64,000 bases of DNA from Paraphoma chrysanthemicola (lineage: Eukaryota; Ascomycota; Dothideomycetes; Pleosporales; Phaeosphaeriaceae): the NCBI GenBank assembly GCA_020744225.1, contig JAGMWG010000014.1:1054001-1118000 (forward strand), read 5' to 3'. Of the stretch, positions 34,640 through 45,476 are shown piece by piece; positions within the stretch are counted from its first letter, which is position 1; every line of letters starts with the position of its first letter. The notes beneath the pieces were generated by a model. That model was given only the letters and a program-made list of their open reading frames with translations. It was not told the DNA's origin and did no database searches. Position numbers and translations under genes: made by a program.

Positions 34640-36491
34640 TCAAAGCCCGTACACAAACGTAATTTTCTCGTCGCCCTCTCTTCCACCCTGTGTGGCAATT
34701 TCAAGCCACTCTCCCAACCATGCCAGATTCCTGTTGTACTTTGACATGTCAATGATCCTACGTGCAAACGGATGCTCCGGGGCAAGTGGACCCGTGCCTT
34801 CTGAATGCTCAATCGCGACTGCTTCCTCGCTCCATCTGCTCAGAATGCCTTGTCTGCGAGCATTCTCAACTTGAAGTCTTCTCCGGAATAGTACGAAGCC
34901 TAATGCAGATATGGCAACAGACGCAAGTGTCCACCAAAAAGGGACAATGTAACCAGAGCCGGCATATTTTGGTCGAAAGAGGATCGCGGCAATAACTCCT
35001 GCAAAGTTACCCCAGCCATTGACACCAAGTAGAAGAGCGCGCTTGCCGGGTGAGGGGGTATTGCCTGAGATCCAGGCCACGGTCAGCGGTGAAGCGACAT
35101 AAGTTCCCGAGAGCAAAACGTTGAGCGCAAAATAGCGAGGTATAGCCCACGACGTCGGGAGAATGACCACGATGATCAGACCGGTGACCATGATGACGAG
35201 CCCGAAAAGGACTGGTCCAAGTCGGACGCGGTGCTTATCGCTATAGCGCGCCACGAAGTAGAGAGTGATGGCGCCGCACAGATGTGGCGGAGCAGTAAGC
35301 AGGTTGACCAGCGCAGGATTGGAGTTCTCGGTCAAAGGAGCCAGGACCAGAGGGAGGAAGACCGAGAAGGCGTAGACAGGTATGGCAGAGAGGATGTTGC
35401 ACACCAAAACGTGCCATATGTATGGGTTGAACAGAGACGTGTAAATATCGCGAGGCGTCACACCTCGATCGTCCAGAGACGCTCGATCTTGACGTGCCGA
35501 AGAGGGCCCTTTTGACGAGTCGAGCAAGCCTCGTGACTCTTCATCGTACTCGTGCTCATCGTCCATATTCGCTTGCTGAGAAGCCGCAGAGGTATTCTGC
35601 AAATCTCTGTCACGCAAAACTCGGGTCGATGCGTACTGGCGTTCTGCCGGAGTGAAAAACCATGCCGTCTCGACGCTGTGAGGCAATATGAAGTAGCCTG
35701 CCACAGCTATGACCATGGTAAGACTTCCTTCTAACAAGAACAGAATCTGCCATGGCCTCCATGAGCTGGTCTTTGTCTCTCCAGTCTTGTCGCCCCAGTG
35801 CGAAAAGACGAGGTAGCTTATAATGCCTCCAAGGGCTCCACCCATGGCTGCCTGTCCGTAAAAGAGGGAGAGACGTCGTCCGAACTCGAATCGGGTGTAG
35901 AAGAGTGAAAGGTACGTCACGGTGACGGGGTAGAAACCGGCTACATTTATTAGCATCTGCACCCCCAAATGGTCCGCGTTGCGCACCTTCAAGACAGCCG
36001 ATGAGGATACGGAGGGTGTACAGCTGCCACTGGTGCCGCACCCAAGCGTGGAGCGCAGTAGAAGCTCCCCATAACAGCATGCATGTCGGGACCCATGCTA
36101 CCATGCCATATCGCCTTCCCAGGGCTGCTCCTAGCGGCTGCAAGGACACAAAGAACGCGAAGAATAAGGCGACGGCTGTGTTGAGGTCGCTCTTATCGAT
36201 TCCGATGTCGCCGGTGAAGTGTGCGGATTCGGCATTTCCAATCTGCGAAGCTCTTTATCAGCGCTGTATGGGTCTCGAACCTCGAGCTTCACTAACATTC
36301 GACTTGTCCAGCGCGTTGAACAGGAACAGCAGCGCAAGAAACGGCAGGAGCAGGAAGTCGAGCTTCCGGAGAGTTCGGTCGTGTAAGCCAGGATCCACGG
36401 CAATCGTCTCCTCGGCTTCGTCCGGCGGCATGGTGCGTGGTGAAGCATGCGAGGGAGCCGTGGTGAGCTCGAACGACTGATCACCGGCCAT
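34640..36491 (-). CDS. MFS transporter, Dal5/allantoate permease type
   Basis: Three minus-strand exons (36297-36491, 35987-36242, 34640-35940) give 583 residues. Donors are GTTAGT and GTGCGC, and the frame is kept. The protein has about twelve hydrophobic helices in two halves, joined by a charged loop (about 250-320). Typical anion/cation symporter features are a short N-terminus before LDFLLLPFLALLFLFNALDK, the GNA segment after it, LGRRYG, LRILIGCLEAGFYP and FFTPAER. The best match by pattern is the Dal5 family, which takes up allantoate, dipeptides, vitamins and other anions. The substrate is not clear from sequence. It sits in the plasma membrane. A downstream ATG-proximal in-frame TTG was not taken as start. 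Confidence 0.9.
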
Positions 36492-38067
36492 TGCTGCGGG
36501 CGCCAAGCGGATACGGCGGCGCGCAGTGCATCACAGGACCTGTCACGTCGTGCAAAGCTCCACGTGTACAAGGGATTGCGAAATGCGTCGGCATGCGTGC
36601 ATCGTGATAGATTGATGCAGGGCGGCAGTTGCTAGAAGTGGCTTGCTTATTGTCCGCTGTGTGGACCCTTGAATGGCTGTGTGATGACGTTGCTTGGAGA
36701 TGCGATGAGGCTGAATTGAACGCCCGAGAGAGGCAAGCGTGTATTCATCCCGGCGCTCTTCTACATCAAATGTACCTTCGCAAATTTCGCAACAACAACG
36801 GACCTTCTCCATATCTTAGCGATATTCATCGCTAGAATATCAGCGGACGCACTGGTTGCGCAAGTGTGTGTATATGGAAGACGCGAGTCGGAGGTACCCG
36901 CCAATGCTCAGCCGTACGCATGCCACCGAAGTACCCGCGAACCTTCTTGACTTCTACACATTTGCCGAACTGAAATTGGGACGAAGCGAACCTAATTCGT
37001 GTAGCGCACGCCGTATCTTGTTGCTATTCTAATTTAGGGCGCTGAGGTATCCCCGTACCAGTCCGGCCGTTGCATTTGACATCGGGGATGTCTTCCTATT
37101 TCAACCATACCGCAAACCTGTTCAGGTCACCAGGCTTCGGCAGAATTTGTTGCCGATCAATGAAGTACAGTTTGTTCGATTTCGCACGTTCAGAGAGGCC
37201 ATAAAGCCTGAAAGAGTTTTTCAGAAGAAACAAAAAATTACAGACTGTACTGGAGATAGATAGGTTCGTAATATGCAATTATGTTAGAGCTGACAACTGA
37301 CAACATTTGAGCTAGGACGGGCATGAACTATGCCGACGGCTAGTACGACTGTGATTTTAGCAAACCACTCTATTTATGCTAGTAGTCTTGTCAAGGTACT
37401 TGATGCCCCGCACACACTCTCGCATCCAAACACGAACACTTCCATGTGCTCGACAAGATCTACATCTGCTCCTCCAACCCTACACCTGCCCCTCGCACGT
37501 TGCGCAATCTGATACGTCAGCCTTTCCATACGAGCACTTCCCAAGCCCGCCAATCCGCATCAGGAAGCTGTCCATTCACTCTCGCTAAAAGTGTAGATCT
37601 CCGAAAAGCCGGTTAGATGTCCTGACCAATCAGCGTCCATGACGCCGCCATGTCTAAACATCCTCGACGCTTGGAATTCCCCGCTGCCGGGGACCAAGAC
37701 TACCACTCGTGGCATGGCTATCACGGGATAGGGAAACGAGCGAATCGGAGGCCAGCGAAAAGACATGTGTGAAGGATGGGCAAGGTGATGCGCATGCAGG
37801 TACGTAAATTTGGCAGCTTTGAGAGGGGTATACGAGAGGCACAACGGCCGGAAGGACGCGATGGCATACGAAAACCCGCAGATCCCAAATAGGACCCCAA
37901 CTTTTGAGGATGTGGTTTTCAAGATAAAAGGCCCGTTGGACGGCGCTTCAAGAAACACACTCAGCATCAAATAGCCTGAAGGTTCGACCCACCATCAGAA
38001 AACATCTTTGTTTACTGTGACTTCAATACTGTCCCAATTGTACTACACGAGATATCACTCACTCACA
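36492..38067. other. Intergenic, divergent promoters
   Basis: These 1.6 kb separate the divergent transporter and phospholipase genes and hold both promoters. Short ORFs here are not supported as genes. Confidence 0.5.
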
Positions 38068-38660
38068 ATGAAGTCCGCCCTCATCACGATTTTGAGCTTG
38101 GCCAGCTTAGCTGCCTCGGCTCCAACGGGTCTAGATACGCGTCAATCGTCGCTCCAGACTACTACAGACAACTACCTCTTCAGCATATCCATCAGCCAAT
38201 TCATCACAAATCGGAATGGGAAAATTGGTCCGGCGGAGCTAGACTGGTCTTCAGATGGGTGCTCCAGCTCGCCTGATAATCCGTTTGGATTCGATTGTAT
38301 GTATCCATCCAACTACCTCCATATCTTATTCTTTTATATCTCATCACTCCCTTCCCGTTCCACTCCGTTTCTTAAACACACCTTTAACCCACCGTAGTCA
38401 TAAACTCCTGCTACCGCCACGACTTCGGGTACCGCAACTACAAGAAACAAGCCCGTTTCACCGACGCCGCCAAAGCGCGGATAGACAACAATTTCAAGCA
38501 AGACATGTTGAACCAGTGCAAGAATGAAAACTTTGAAGATGCGTGTGAAGCCACGGCGACGGTATATTACGAGGCAGTCAAGGCGTTTGGGAAGAAACGC
38601 GCTGTCGAGATTTTGGAGGCGAGGAGAGCGAGGGAAGGCGAGGCAAGAGCGAAAGAATGA
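38068..38660 (+). CDS. Secreted fungal-type phospholipase A2
   Basis: Two exons (38068-38296, 38398-38660) give 163 residues. A signal peptide of about 18 residues (ALITILSLASLAASA) is followed by a possible dibasic-like processing site, DTRQ. The PLA2 core spans the intron: DGCSSSPDNPFGFD then FINSCYRHDFGYRNYK, where the HD pair is the catalytic His-Asp and the flanking Cys pair would form a disulfide. Further Cys residues lie in LNQCKN and DACEA. This is the prokaryotic/fungal PLA2 group, which releases fatty acids from the sn-2 position of phospholipids outside the cell. It could serve nutrition, membrane remodelling or interaction with other organisms. The C-terminal tail is Lys/Arg/Glu-rich. 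Confidence 0.92.
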
Positions 38661-38766
38661 TGACGTTCTCGGGCTGGAGAATATGAGTATAAGCGAAATA
38701 AAACAAGATAGTTCATGTTCGCTATCCCATCAAAAAGAAATCAAAGTCCAGATTGGGTATCTACGT

Positions 38767-39615
38767 TTACATCATCCCAGCAACAACAACCATCCCGCCC
38801 AACCCCAACATCCCCACAAACCCCCACCCCCTATCCACCCGCCCCGCCGCATTCCCATACGGTCGCTCCGTCGAAATCGTCCCATTGTTCGCATTCTCTT
38901 TATACTCCGGATCCGCTGGGTTAACCCTCATATCCTCCCTCCCAGCAACTTCTTCACTCACATTCGCCACTTCAACCAAGCCACTCAGATACGCACTTCT
39001 CCGTGGCTTCCTCGTCCGCGCCGGAACCACATCCGGGACACATATCCGCACGCCGACGCCCTCGAATTGCTCGGCGACAGCACGCGCGCCGTCATCGAGG
39101 TGGGAACATGTAGTTGTGGAGGTGAATATCCCATCGAAACACGTCATGCGCGGTCGGAAGGCTAGATATGCGGATGTGCCGGGGTCGAGTTTGGTCCTGG
39201 GGCCGCTGGTGTTGATGTCCATGTTTGTGACTGAGAGATCCACGCGTTGTAGTTCTGCATCTATGGCGCCGAGGGAGCCGAAGAAACTGCGGACTGTGGA
39301 GCGCAGGAGCGTGGCGTCAGGGATGGTGGTTAGGTTTGTGTTTGCATTGACGCTGATGTGGCCCCGGGGGGTGAGGAAGCAGCGTTCGTCATTGGTGCTG
39401 GCGCCGGGTGGGCATGTTGTTGCTTTGGATACCCGGAGGGTGGTGTTGGCGTAGGTGGTGTAGTTGAGTGTGAGGGGGTTTGTGTCTGGGTTGACGGGGC
39501 GGAGGGATGTGCAGTTGAAGTTCAAGGTTGTGTTGACTGGTGGACTGGCATTTTGGGCAACCGTCAGAGATGGGATGGCCAAGAGGGCGACAAAAGTGAT
39601 GAAGTTTGTGAGCAT
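38767..39615 (-). CDS. Secreted, probably GPI-anchored surface protein
   Basis: One minus-strand exon of 282 residues from ATG 39615; an upstream in-frame GTG is not a start. It has a signal peptide (about 1-20, FITFVALLAIPSLTVAQ), many N-glycosylation sites (NAS, NTT, NCT, NYT, NTT, NLT, NVS, NGT) and a few Cys. The C-terminus ends with a small-residue and hydrophobic stretch (GWGFVGMLGLGGMVVVAGMM) after a basic Arg, as in GPI signals. No domain is recognised. It is likely a cell-wall or plasma-membrane surface protein. It converges with the PLA2 gene, with about 100 bases between stop codons. Confidence 0.72.
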   Translation of the reverse strand: MLTNFITFVALLAIPSLTVAQNASPPVNTTLNFNCTSLRPVNPDTNPLTLNYTTYANTTLRVSKATTCPPGASTNDERCFLTPRGHISVNANTNLTTIPDATLLRSTVRSFFGSLGAIDAELQRVDLSVTNMDINTSGPRTKLDPGTSAYLAFRPRMTCFDGIFTSTTTCSHLDDGARAVAEQFEGVGVRICVPDVVPARTRKPRRSAYLSGLVEVANVSEEVAGREDMRVNPADPEYKENANNGTISTERPYGNAAGRVDRGWGFVGMLGLGGMVVVAGMM

Positions 39616-40261
39616 GTGTGATGATTGAGAAAAAGAGACCACAGCGATTGCGGGGACATTGCTGCTATTTTATCTTGAGATAATACGAGGTGCAACCCCG
39701 AATCCTTTGTGATGTAGATCCAGGCGTCCTGCGATGGTTGGAGTTCAGGCGTATCGTCTTGGTTATGACGGTTGCCAAGGGTCGAGCTGATCCTACCCTG
39801 AGCTCACAGCCTCGTTTCTTGGTCTGCGCCTCATCATCCAAAGAGGGCGCCTCAATCCAGCGACATGGGAGATTGCATGAATCCAACAGTTTTATTCTAT
39901 GATCAGCCCTAAATCGCGCTCCGTTTGATCTTATGCGCATGTCTTCGAAGAATTCACCTGGGGCGGATCCAGTTGAGTGACGCGGGCGGGACGCCACATC
40001 GAGACTTTTGTATGAACAGTGAGCGCTAGAGCCAGTTTGTGTTAGCTTCAATTTCGAATCCCCTCCAACTCCCCTCCCGCCAACATTTGCACGCGTCTGA
40101 CCGTTCATCACTACTAAACAACGCGTCGGATCTTCAATATCACCTTATCCATGCTCTACACGCGTCGCTCCTTGCTCGAGCCTGCATCGTCTTGGCATCC
40201 TGCACATGTCTAGGCGTAGTCACTCAGCCTTGCGGCCCTGGCCGTGCGTGCGATTCCAGCA
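39616..40261. other. Intergenic, divergent promoters
   Basis: Divergent promoter region between the surface protein gene (minus) and the HET gene (plus). No other gene is seen. Confidence 0.5.
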
Positions 40262-42232
40262 ATGAGACTACTAGATACCACGACGTTAAAGCTGGAAGTG
40301 TTTCTCCAGCGCAAATTACCTGCATACGCCATCTTATCGCACACATGGGAAGATGAAGAAGTCACCCTACAGGAGCTTCAATCTGGGAGGGCTGCTGAGA
40401 AAAACGGTTTCGAAAAAATTGCTTGGTGCTGTCGCAAGGCAGCTGAAGATGGATACGACTACTGTTGGGTTGACACATGCTGTATCGACAAAACGTCGAG
40501 TGCAGAGCTATCTGAAGCTATCAATTCTATGTATCGATGGTACAGAGATTCAAGCATTTGTTACGCGTATCTATCCGATGTGAAGCGGTCATCCTGGGAG
40601 ACCTTCCGAAGGGCGAAATGGTTTACGCGCGGCTGGACACTACAAGAGCTTATTGCTCCTCGTTTAATGGAATTCTACGATGGAAGCGGTCTCGAATGTG
40701 GTACCAAATTCAGTTTGCGGGCGCAGATCGCAGAGATCACTGGTATCGCACCAGAAGTCCTTCAAGAAGAGGATCACCATCGTTACACGGTGGCCACGAG
40801 GATGTCTTGGGCTGCGAAAAGAAAAACTACACGCTTAGAAGACGAAGCGTATTGTCTTCTAGGTATCTTTGGCATCAACATGCCGCTGCTCTACGGTGAA
40901 GGCGAGAGAGCATTTCGACGGCTCCAAGAAGAAATCATGCGAGTACAAGAAGACTATACTCTACTAGTATGGCGGTACAGAAATCCAGACTCAAGTTCCC
41001 ATTCCAAGCAGTCGTCTGGCGGATTACTCGCACGTTCGCCTATGGATTTTGCGCCTCTATGTATATCCGATGACGATGGACGACCAGTCACCTACGCGCA
41101 TTTGTCACGATGGTCGATTTCGTGTGACGGATTACAATCCCAGGGTGTACCACCGTCTCTAACAAGCCGAGGACTACACGTCAGCTTACCACTCAAGGAC
41201 TCGTATCCTGTGAGCTGGGAGAAGTTTGCATGCTTGTGTGAGGTCAGACTGGACGGCCCGGATTCACGACCTACGCACTTAATGTGTGTAAGACTATTCT
41301 GCCGCCAGACCGCACAAGAAGTGCGCTATTACCGAGACGCGCAGGAAGACTTGCACCTTGTGCCTTGGAGAATAGAAGGTGAACTAACACTTGAGAGTTT
41401 CGCGCTTGAAACTATATATATCGAGCAACCACCACCCAGCAGAGTCCAAGCTCAAGATATGACGATATCAAGTCCGTGGTCCATCATAGTGACGAAGCTC
41501 CCTAGAAATAGTCAATCCGGGCCTCTGCTTCTAACCACTACACCTCTTGTTAACGTACAACAACTCCTGGAGGCGCCCAAGCAGACACCTCTTGTTAGCG
41601 TACGACAGCTCGTGGAGTCGCCCGAGCAAATTGCTCGTTCAACAGAGAAAGTCGGTCACAAGAACCTATCGGACAATTTGTTGAGCATATCAACAGCCGC
41701 CAGGCAAAAGATGATGCTCGGAAATCCAGATGCATGTCTTGTTTATGACACAGGCATAGCCATAGATCACCTTCGATGCTGGATCAGAGAAAGTGTCGAG
41801 ACCGAATTCACAGTTACAGTTCATCTGGAAGATCATAAGCCGTACTTTGACATCAACATCTTTCCTAGATCATGGTGGCAAGGCCATCTTCGAGTCGCTT
41901 CAGGACAGATGCAAGACGCCTCTATGGGCCACTGTTGGCCAGACCTGGACCGATTCACACTTTGGATGACGCATCATGAGCTTGGGAGTGACACTGCCGC
42001 GGGAGCAAGAACGCGCAGGCACAGGTGTACTATCAGCTTACGGCGCATAGCCTCACAGTGGGCACACGACCGGAATATCCATCGCGTCGTGCTCTCCATT
42101 GAAGCTGAAGCTGTCGATGGGGACGCCCCACAGGTGCTACACGAGAATTGTGCAGATCTACACTACCACGGATTTTCACCTGCACGGAATGATCACCTTT
42201 TGGATTTCAACCAAGACAATATTGTGGATTGA
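40262..42232 (+). CDS. HET-domain protein, intact
   Basis: A single exon of 656 residues from ATG 40262; the frame is open further up but only with GTG. The HET domain (about 18-230) has all landmarks: AYAILSHTWEDEE, GYDYCWVDTCCIDK, SEAINSMYRWY, RGWTLQELIAP, RMSWAAKRKTTRLEDEAYCLLGIF, and LLYGEGERAFRRLQEEI. The rest (about 270-656) is a long C-terminal region of the kind found in many HET proteins. It has beta-rich character and no recognised domain; there is an imperfect repeat TPLVNVQQLLE / TPLVSVRQLVE. HET proteins are known to trigger cell death in vegetative incompatibility. The partner or trigger here is unknown. Confidence 0.92.
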   Translation: MRLLDTTTLKLEVFLQRKLPAYAILSHTWEDEEVTLQELQSGRAAEKNGFEKIAWCCRKAAEDGYDYCWVDTCCIDKTSSAELSEAINSMYRWYRDSSICYAYLSDVKRSSWETFRRAKWFTRGWTLQELIAPRLMEFYDGSGLECGTKFSLRAQIAEITGIAPEVLQEEDHHRYTVATRMSWAAKRKTTRLEDEAYCLLGIFGINMPLLYGEGERAFRRLQEEIMRVQEDYTLLVWRYRNPDSSSHSKQSSGGLLARSPMDFAPLCISDDDGRPVTYAHLSRWSISCDGLQSQGVPPSLTSRGLHVSLPLKDSYPVSWEKFACLCEVRLDGPDSRPTHLMCVRLFCRQTAQEVRYYRDAQEDLHLVPWRIEGELTLESFALETIYIEQPPPSRVQAQDMTISSPWSIIVTKLPRNSQSGPLLLTTTPLVNVQQLLEAPKQTPLVSVRQLVESPEQIARSTEKVGHKNLSDNLLSISTAARQKMMLGNPDACLVYDTGIAIDHLRCWIRESVETEFTVTVHLEDHKPYFDINIFPRSWWQGHLRVASGQMQDASMGHCWPDLDRFTLWMTHHELGSDTAAGARTRRHRCTISLRRIASQWAHDRNIHRVVLSIEAEAVDGDAPQVLHENCADLHYHGFSPARNDHLLDFNQDNIVD

Positions 42233-42252
42233 GATATGCCTCTGGCTAATCG

Positions 42253-42310
42253 CTTGCATCGATGCTGCAAACGACTACTGCTGGGTTCACACATGCTGCA
42301 TCAGGAGTGT
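42253..42310 (+). pseudogene. HET-motif fragment after the HET gene
   Basis: About 20 bases after the HET stop codon, a stretch reads DYCWVHTCCI in one frame, nearly the same as DYCWVDTCCID inside the gene at about 40456-40491. The preceding codons (ACIDAAN) also recall the gene. No flanking HET sequence is readable. It looks like a small duplicated piece or the remnant of a neighbouring HET copy. The key Asp is His here. Confidence 0.5.
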
Positions 42311-43487
42311 CGCCCAGATCACAACGCCCTGCGTAACTGGGGTTTACTACCGCCAGAAAAGATAGGCGGCAAAGTTCTGCACTAGAAAACATGTACTGAA
42401 AAGCTGCTTACTGAGCGGCCTCGTGGTCTTTGAAGGTACCCATAATCGTATTCCAAAATGGCCTAAAAATGGGCAGCACCTTATTGCTTTGCTTCCTTTC
42501 ATTCTTATCTAATGGATAAATTTAGTTTAGTCTTCGCTATCTCAAGGTGTTCCCCTCGGTGCTTGCTTATTCGTCCACTTCTCTTTCGTTTCCTTGAGGT
42601 AATACCATCCGAAATGTTGATGAACGAATCGTAATCACGTAATAGCCGTAGCAGGCCACAAAGACCTTATCTCTAATGTCAGTAGATTGCTGCTTGTGAA
42701 AGAGCTTCAGTAAAGCTGTAAGTAGTTGAAATTCCCGGCCCATTGTGATTTTGCCTTAAGAATGACCGCTGCCGAACTGTTAAGCACTTCTACCTAGTGC
42801 AGCGGTTTGTTGGGCAGGAATCGTTATCTCTACTGCTCATGCTTACACTTCGGGTCAAAATGAGACAAAAAGAGCGCAGTGGCCTAGCGTATACCGCGTT
42901 AGAATGATATGAAAGCGGCCACAATGCTGGTATGATTCGGCCAACGTTACGTCGCATGCACTTATGTAGGCCTAGAGTGTTTAGGCTGCTACGGTTTATC
43001 CTAAGCACAACATTCTAAACTAGTAGCAAATGTAGAATTGAAGGAATTAATGCGACACGACCGCAGGGGGCGAAGGTAATACTAGACTTGTTATTTAACA
43101 ACCTCTTCGCTATAGTACTTAATAATAATTGACGTGCAAGAGTGTCGGTTGCTTATTGGAATTTCGCTTAAGCTCGGGCGCGATATTTTACCACTAACAT
43201 AGCGAGCTTATGGGTGTCTATTCTAAGCGTAAGGTAGTTGAGATATATCACGTTGAATCGAGCGTACGCATTTTGGTGGGGCGGCCAAAAATTAGGCGCC
43301 CGATTTCAATCGTGGTGTAAGCGCCCGCCCAGCCTTTAGGGTCAGCATCATTATCCTCTAGGTATTTATACCCTCCTCCGCTGGAGAGAGCGTTTCCCTT
43401 TTCCTCTTATTCCCACAAGTCCGCTCGTGTAGTCTACCCTTGTGTCACAGTGTATAATCTGTATTTTTAAGAAGCTTGTGCGCCGAA
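42311..43487. other. T/A-rich gene-free region
   Basis: About 1.2 kb without a supported gene, rich in TA, TAA and TAG steps, as in decayed repeat DNA. The right end is the promoter of the F-box-like gene, with TATTTATA at 43363-43370 and a CT-rich stretch after it. Confidence 0.5.
43363..43370 (+). promoter_or_regulatory. Possible TATA element of F-box-like gene
   Basis: TATTTATA lies about 120 bases upstream of ATG 43488. Assigned by position only. Confidence 0.35.
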
Positions 43488-45476
43488 ATGCCGCAACATC
43501 GACTGAATTACTATTTCGACCCCTCCAACCGCCCATCTGTACCATTAGGATGCAGCTTCATTGATATGCCCCTCCCTGTGCGCAAGCTCGTATACAGATA
43601 TGCTGGATTAGACCGCATTTTTGTCGACCTCAACTACACCAATCTTAAAGTGTACGCAAGAGGTACATATCCCGAGACCCGAGACTGTCGGAAGCTTGAC
43701 ACGCAAGGCTGGTATCAGCTGCAGATGCTCGACGTTGTTGAATCTGAGGACGTCTGGGAAATAAGCAGCGATTCAGAATATCTTCAAGAGTATGGAAAGT
43801 CAGTGTGGGAGAATGTCTATGGCTCGTGCCAAAGTATGCTTCTGGTGTCAAAGCAGCTACATCAAGAAGTGGAGGCTTTCATATATTCCGGAGCTGTGTT
43901 TCGGGTGTGCATGGGCCAGCCCTTGGCGCTAACAAGGTTGTTGCGCACGAGCGACAATGCACTTTCCAACCTAGGTTCGTTGACAATTCGGCTTGATGTC
44001 CCCAAGACCGTGGTTTGGAACGATGGCTGGGGAAAATCACCTGAACCGACCGAACATATCGACGTTTCCACTTGGCATGGAGAGATGATCTTGAAGAATT
44101 GGACCTCGATCCTGGGTCGACTTGCGCAGCTAATCACACCTGGACAATTGAGACTGCGTGTGATCTTTCGCGCAAAAACTATGGACGACGCGAATGTCCT
44201 TCTCGAGCCTATGATGCAACTCCCACAACTGAAAGCCTGTTGTGTATGTGCAGAAATACATGGTCAGAGTTGCTGGTGGGAATTGGTCAGTCATGAATCC
44301 TTGTTGTAGAGCGAAGCTGTGCAGGAAAGCAACTAATGTTGGAAATAGGACCCTTACCGTGGCTACCGTCGCTACGGCAAATTTTATAAGCAACCGCGCT
44401 TTAAAAATGAAGACACAGAGATGTCCCGAGCTGTCCAACACATAGTGCGAAAGCTCACTCTTTTCCACACCAAAGACTTGAAGCCGTTCAGATATTTAGA
44501 CCTTCCCCAAGAGATACGCTTCGCGATTCTCGAGTACACCGATCTAGTTTCTTCAGATGCCGTACAATGGCGCCCTCGCAAAAAATTCAACAACGCAACT
44601 TCGTCTTGCATGGACTGTACAGATGGGTGGGATATAACGAGTAACAAAAGCGCCTTCCCATGCTCGTGTTATTCCTCTCCAAGCACAGATATAGACAACA
44701 TCCACAACTATTCTTGTTGTGGAAACTGCAGCCAAGAAGACTACTCTGGAATCTGCTACTGTTCAGGTCGTGGCCCAATCTGTTCCTCGTCCTGCAAATG
44801 CACGTATCCTGGCCGCGCTCTTTTCTCCGTCAATAGCCAGGTTCGTCGGGATGCCATTCCCATATACTATGCCTGCAATCAAATACTGGTAACGCCTTAC
44901 AACAGTCCTGTAATACGTCTTGTGCGTTGTGATGTTCAAGAATTCGCCGTTAATGGCATCCATGGCATGCCGAAGATCGAGTTGAGTTTATATCTCTCCT
45001 CTGTTGCACGCAATGCTCTGCAACACATTCGCTGGCTAGAGTGGATTCTACCAAGCTCACAACGATCCTATCTCCTTCCAAGGACAACGGCTTGGTACGA
45101 CTACCTTGATACGGTCTTGCTGATGCAAAATGCGATGAATTTGTCCGGGCTTACTTTGACAATCAATATTGCGCAGGTAGGGTGCTATATCGACGGTAAC
45201 CCAAATTTCATGTGCATGCGCATGGAAAAAAATGTGTGGAAGTGGTATGAGAGCATAATACTTCCGATGAGGTGCTTGGGCGAGGCGGGTTTGAAGGATT
45301 TTTTTGTACACTTAAGATGGCTTGATACGATAGAGGGACAGAGAGTGCATCATGAACAGGATTTAGAGAAGGCGGTGATGGGCAAAGATTATAGTAGTTC
45401 ACTAAGGGGAAAGCCAGTAGAGAGGGCATATAAACTTCATAAGAGGCTCGAGGAGGAGTGGCAGCGAGCACTATAG
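43488..45476 (+). CDS. Two-module F-box-like protein with Cys-rich insert
   Basis: Two exons (43488-44285, 44349-45476) give 641 residues. The 63-base intron has donor GTCAGT, branch CAACTAATG and acceptor ATAG, and joins in phase. Each half starts with an F-box-like motif: IDMPLPVRKLVYRYAGL near residue 25 and LDLPQEIRFAILEYTDL near residue 308. Each is followed by a segment of the kind SxLLxVSKQLHQEVEAFIY or LFSVNSQVRRDAIPIYY, common in fungal F-box-like proteins. Between motif 2 and its partner is an insert with 12 Cys (about 345-410), which could bind metal. The modules look like an internal duplication, but their similarity is low. A ubiquitin-ligase adaptor role is inferred, not shown. 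Reading either exon alone as a gene would split it wrongly. Confidence 0.75.
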
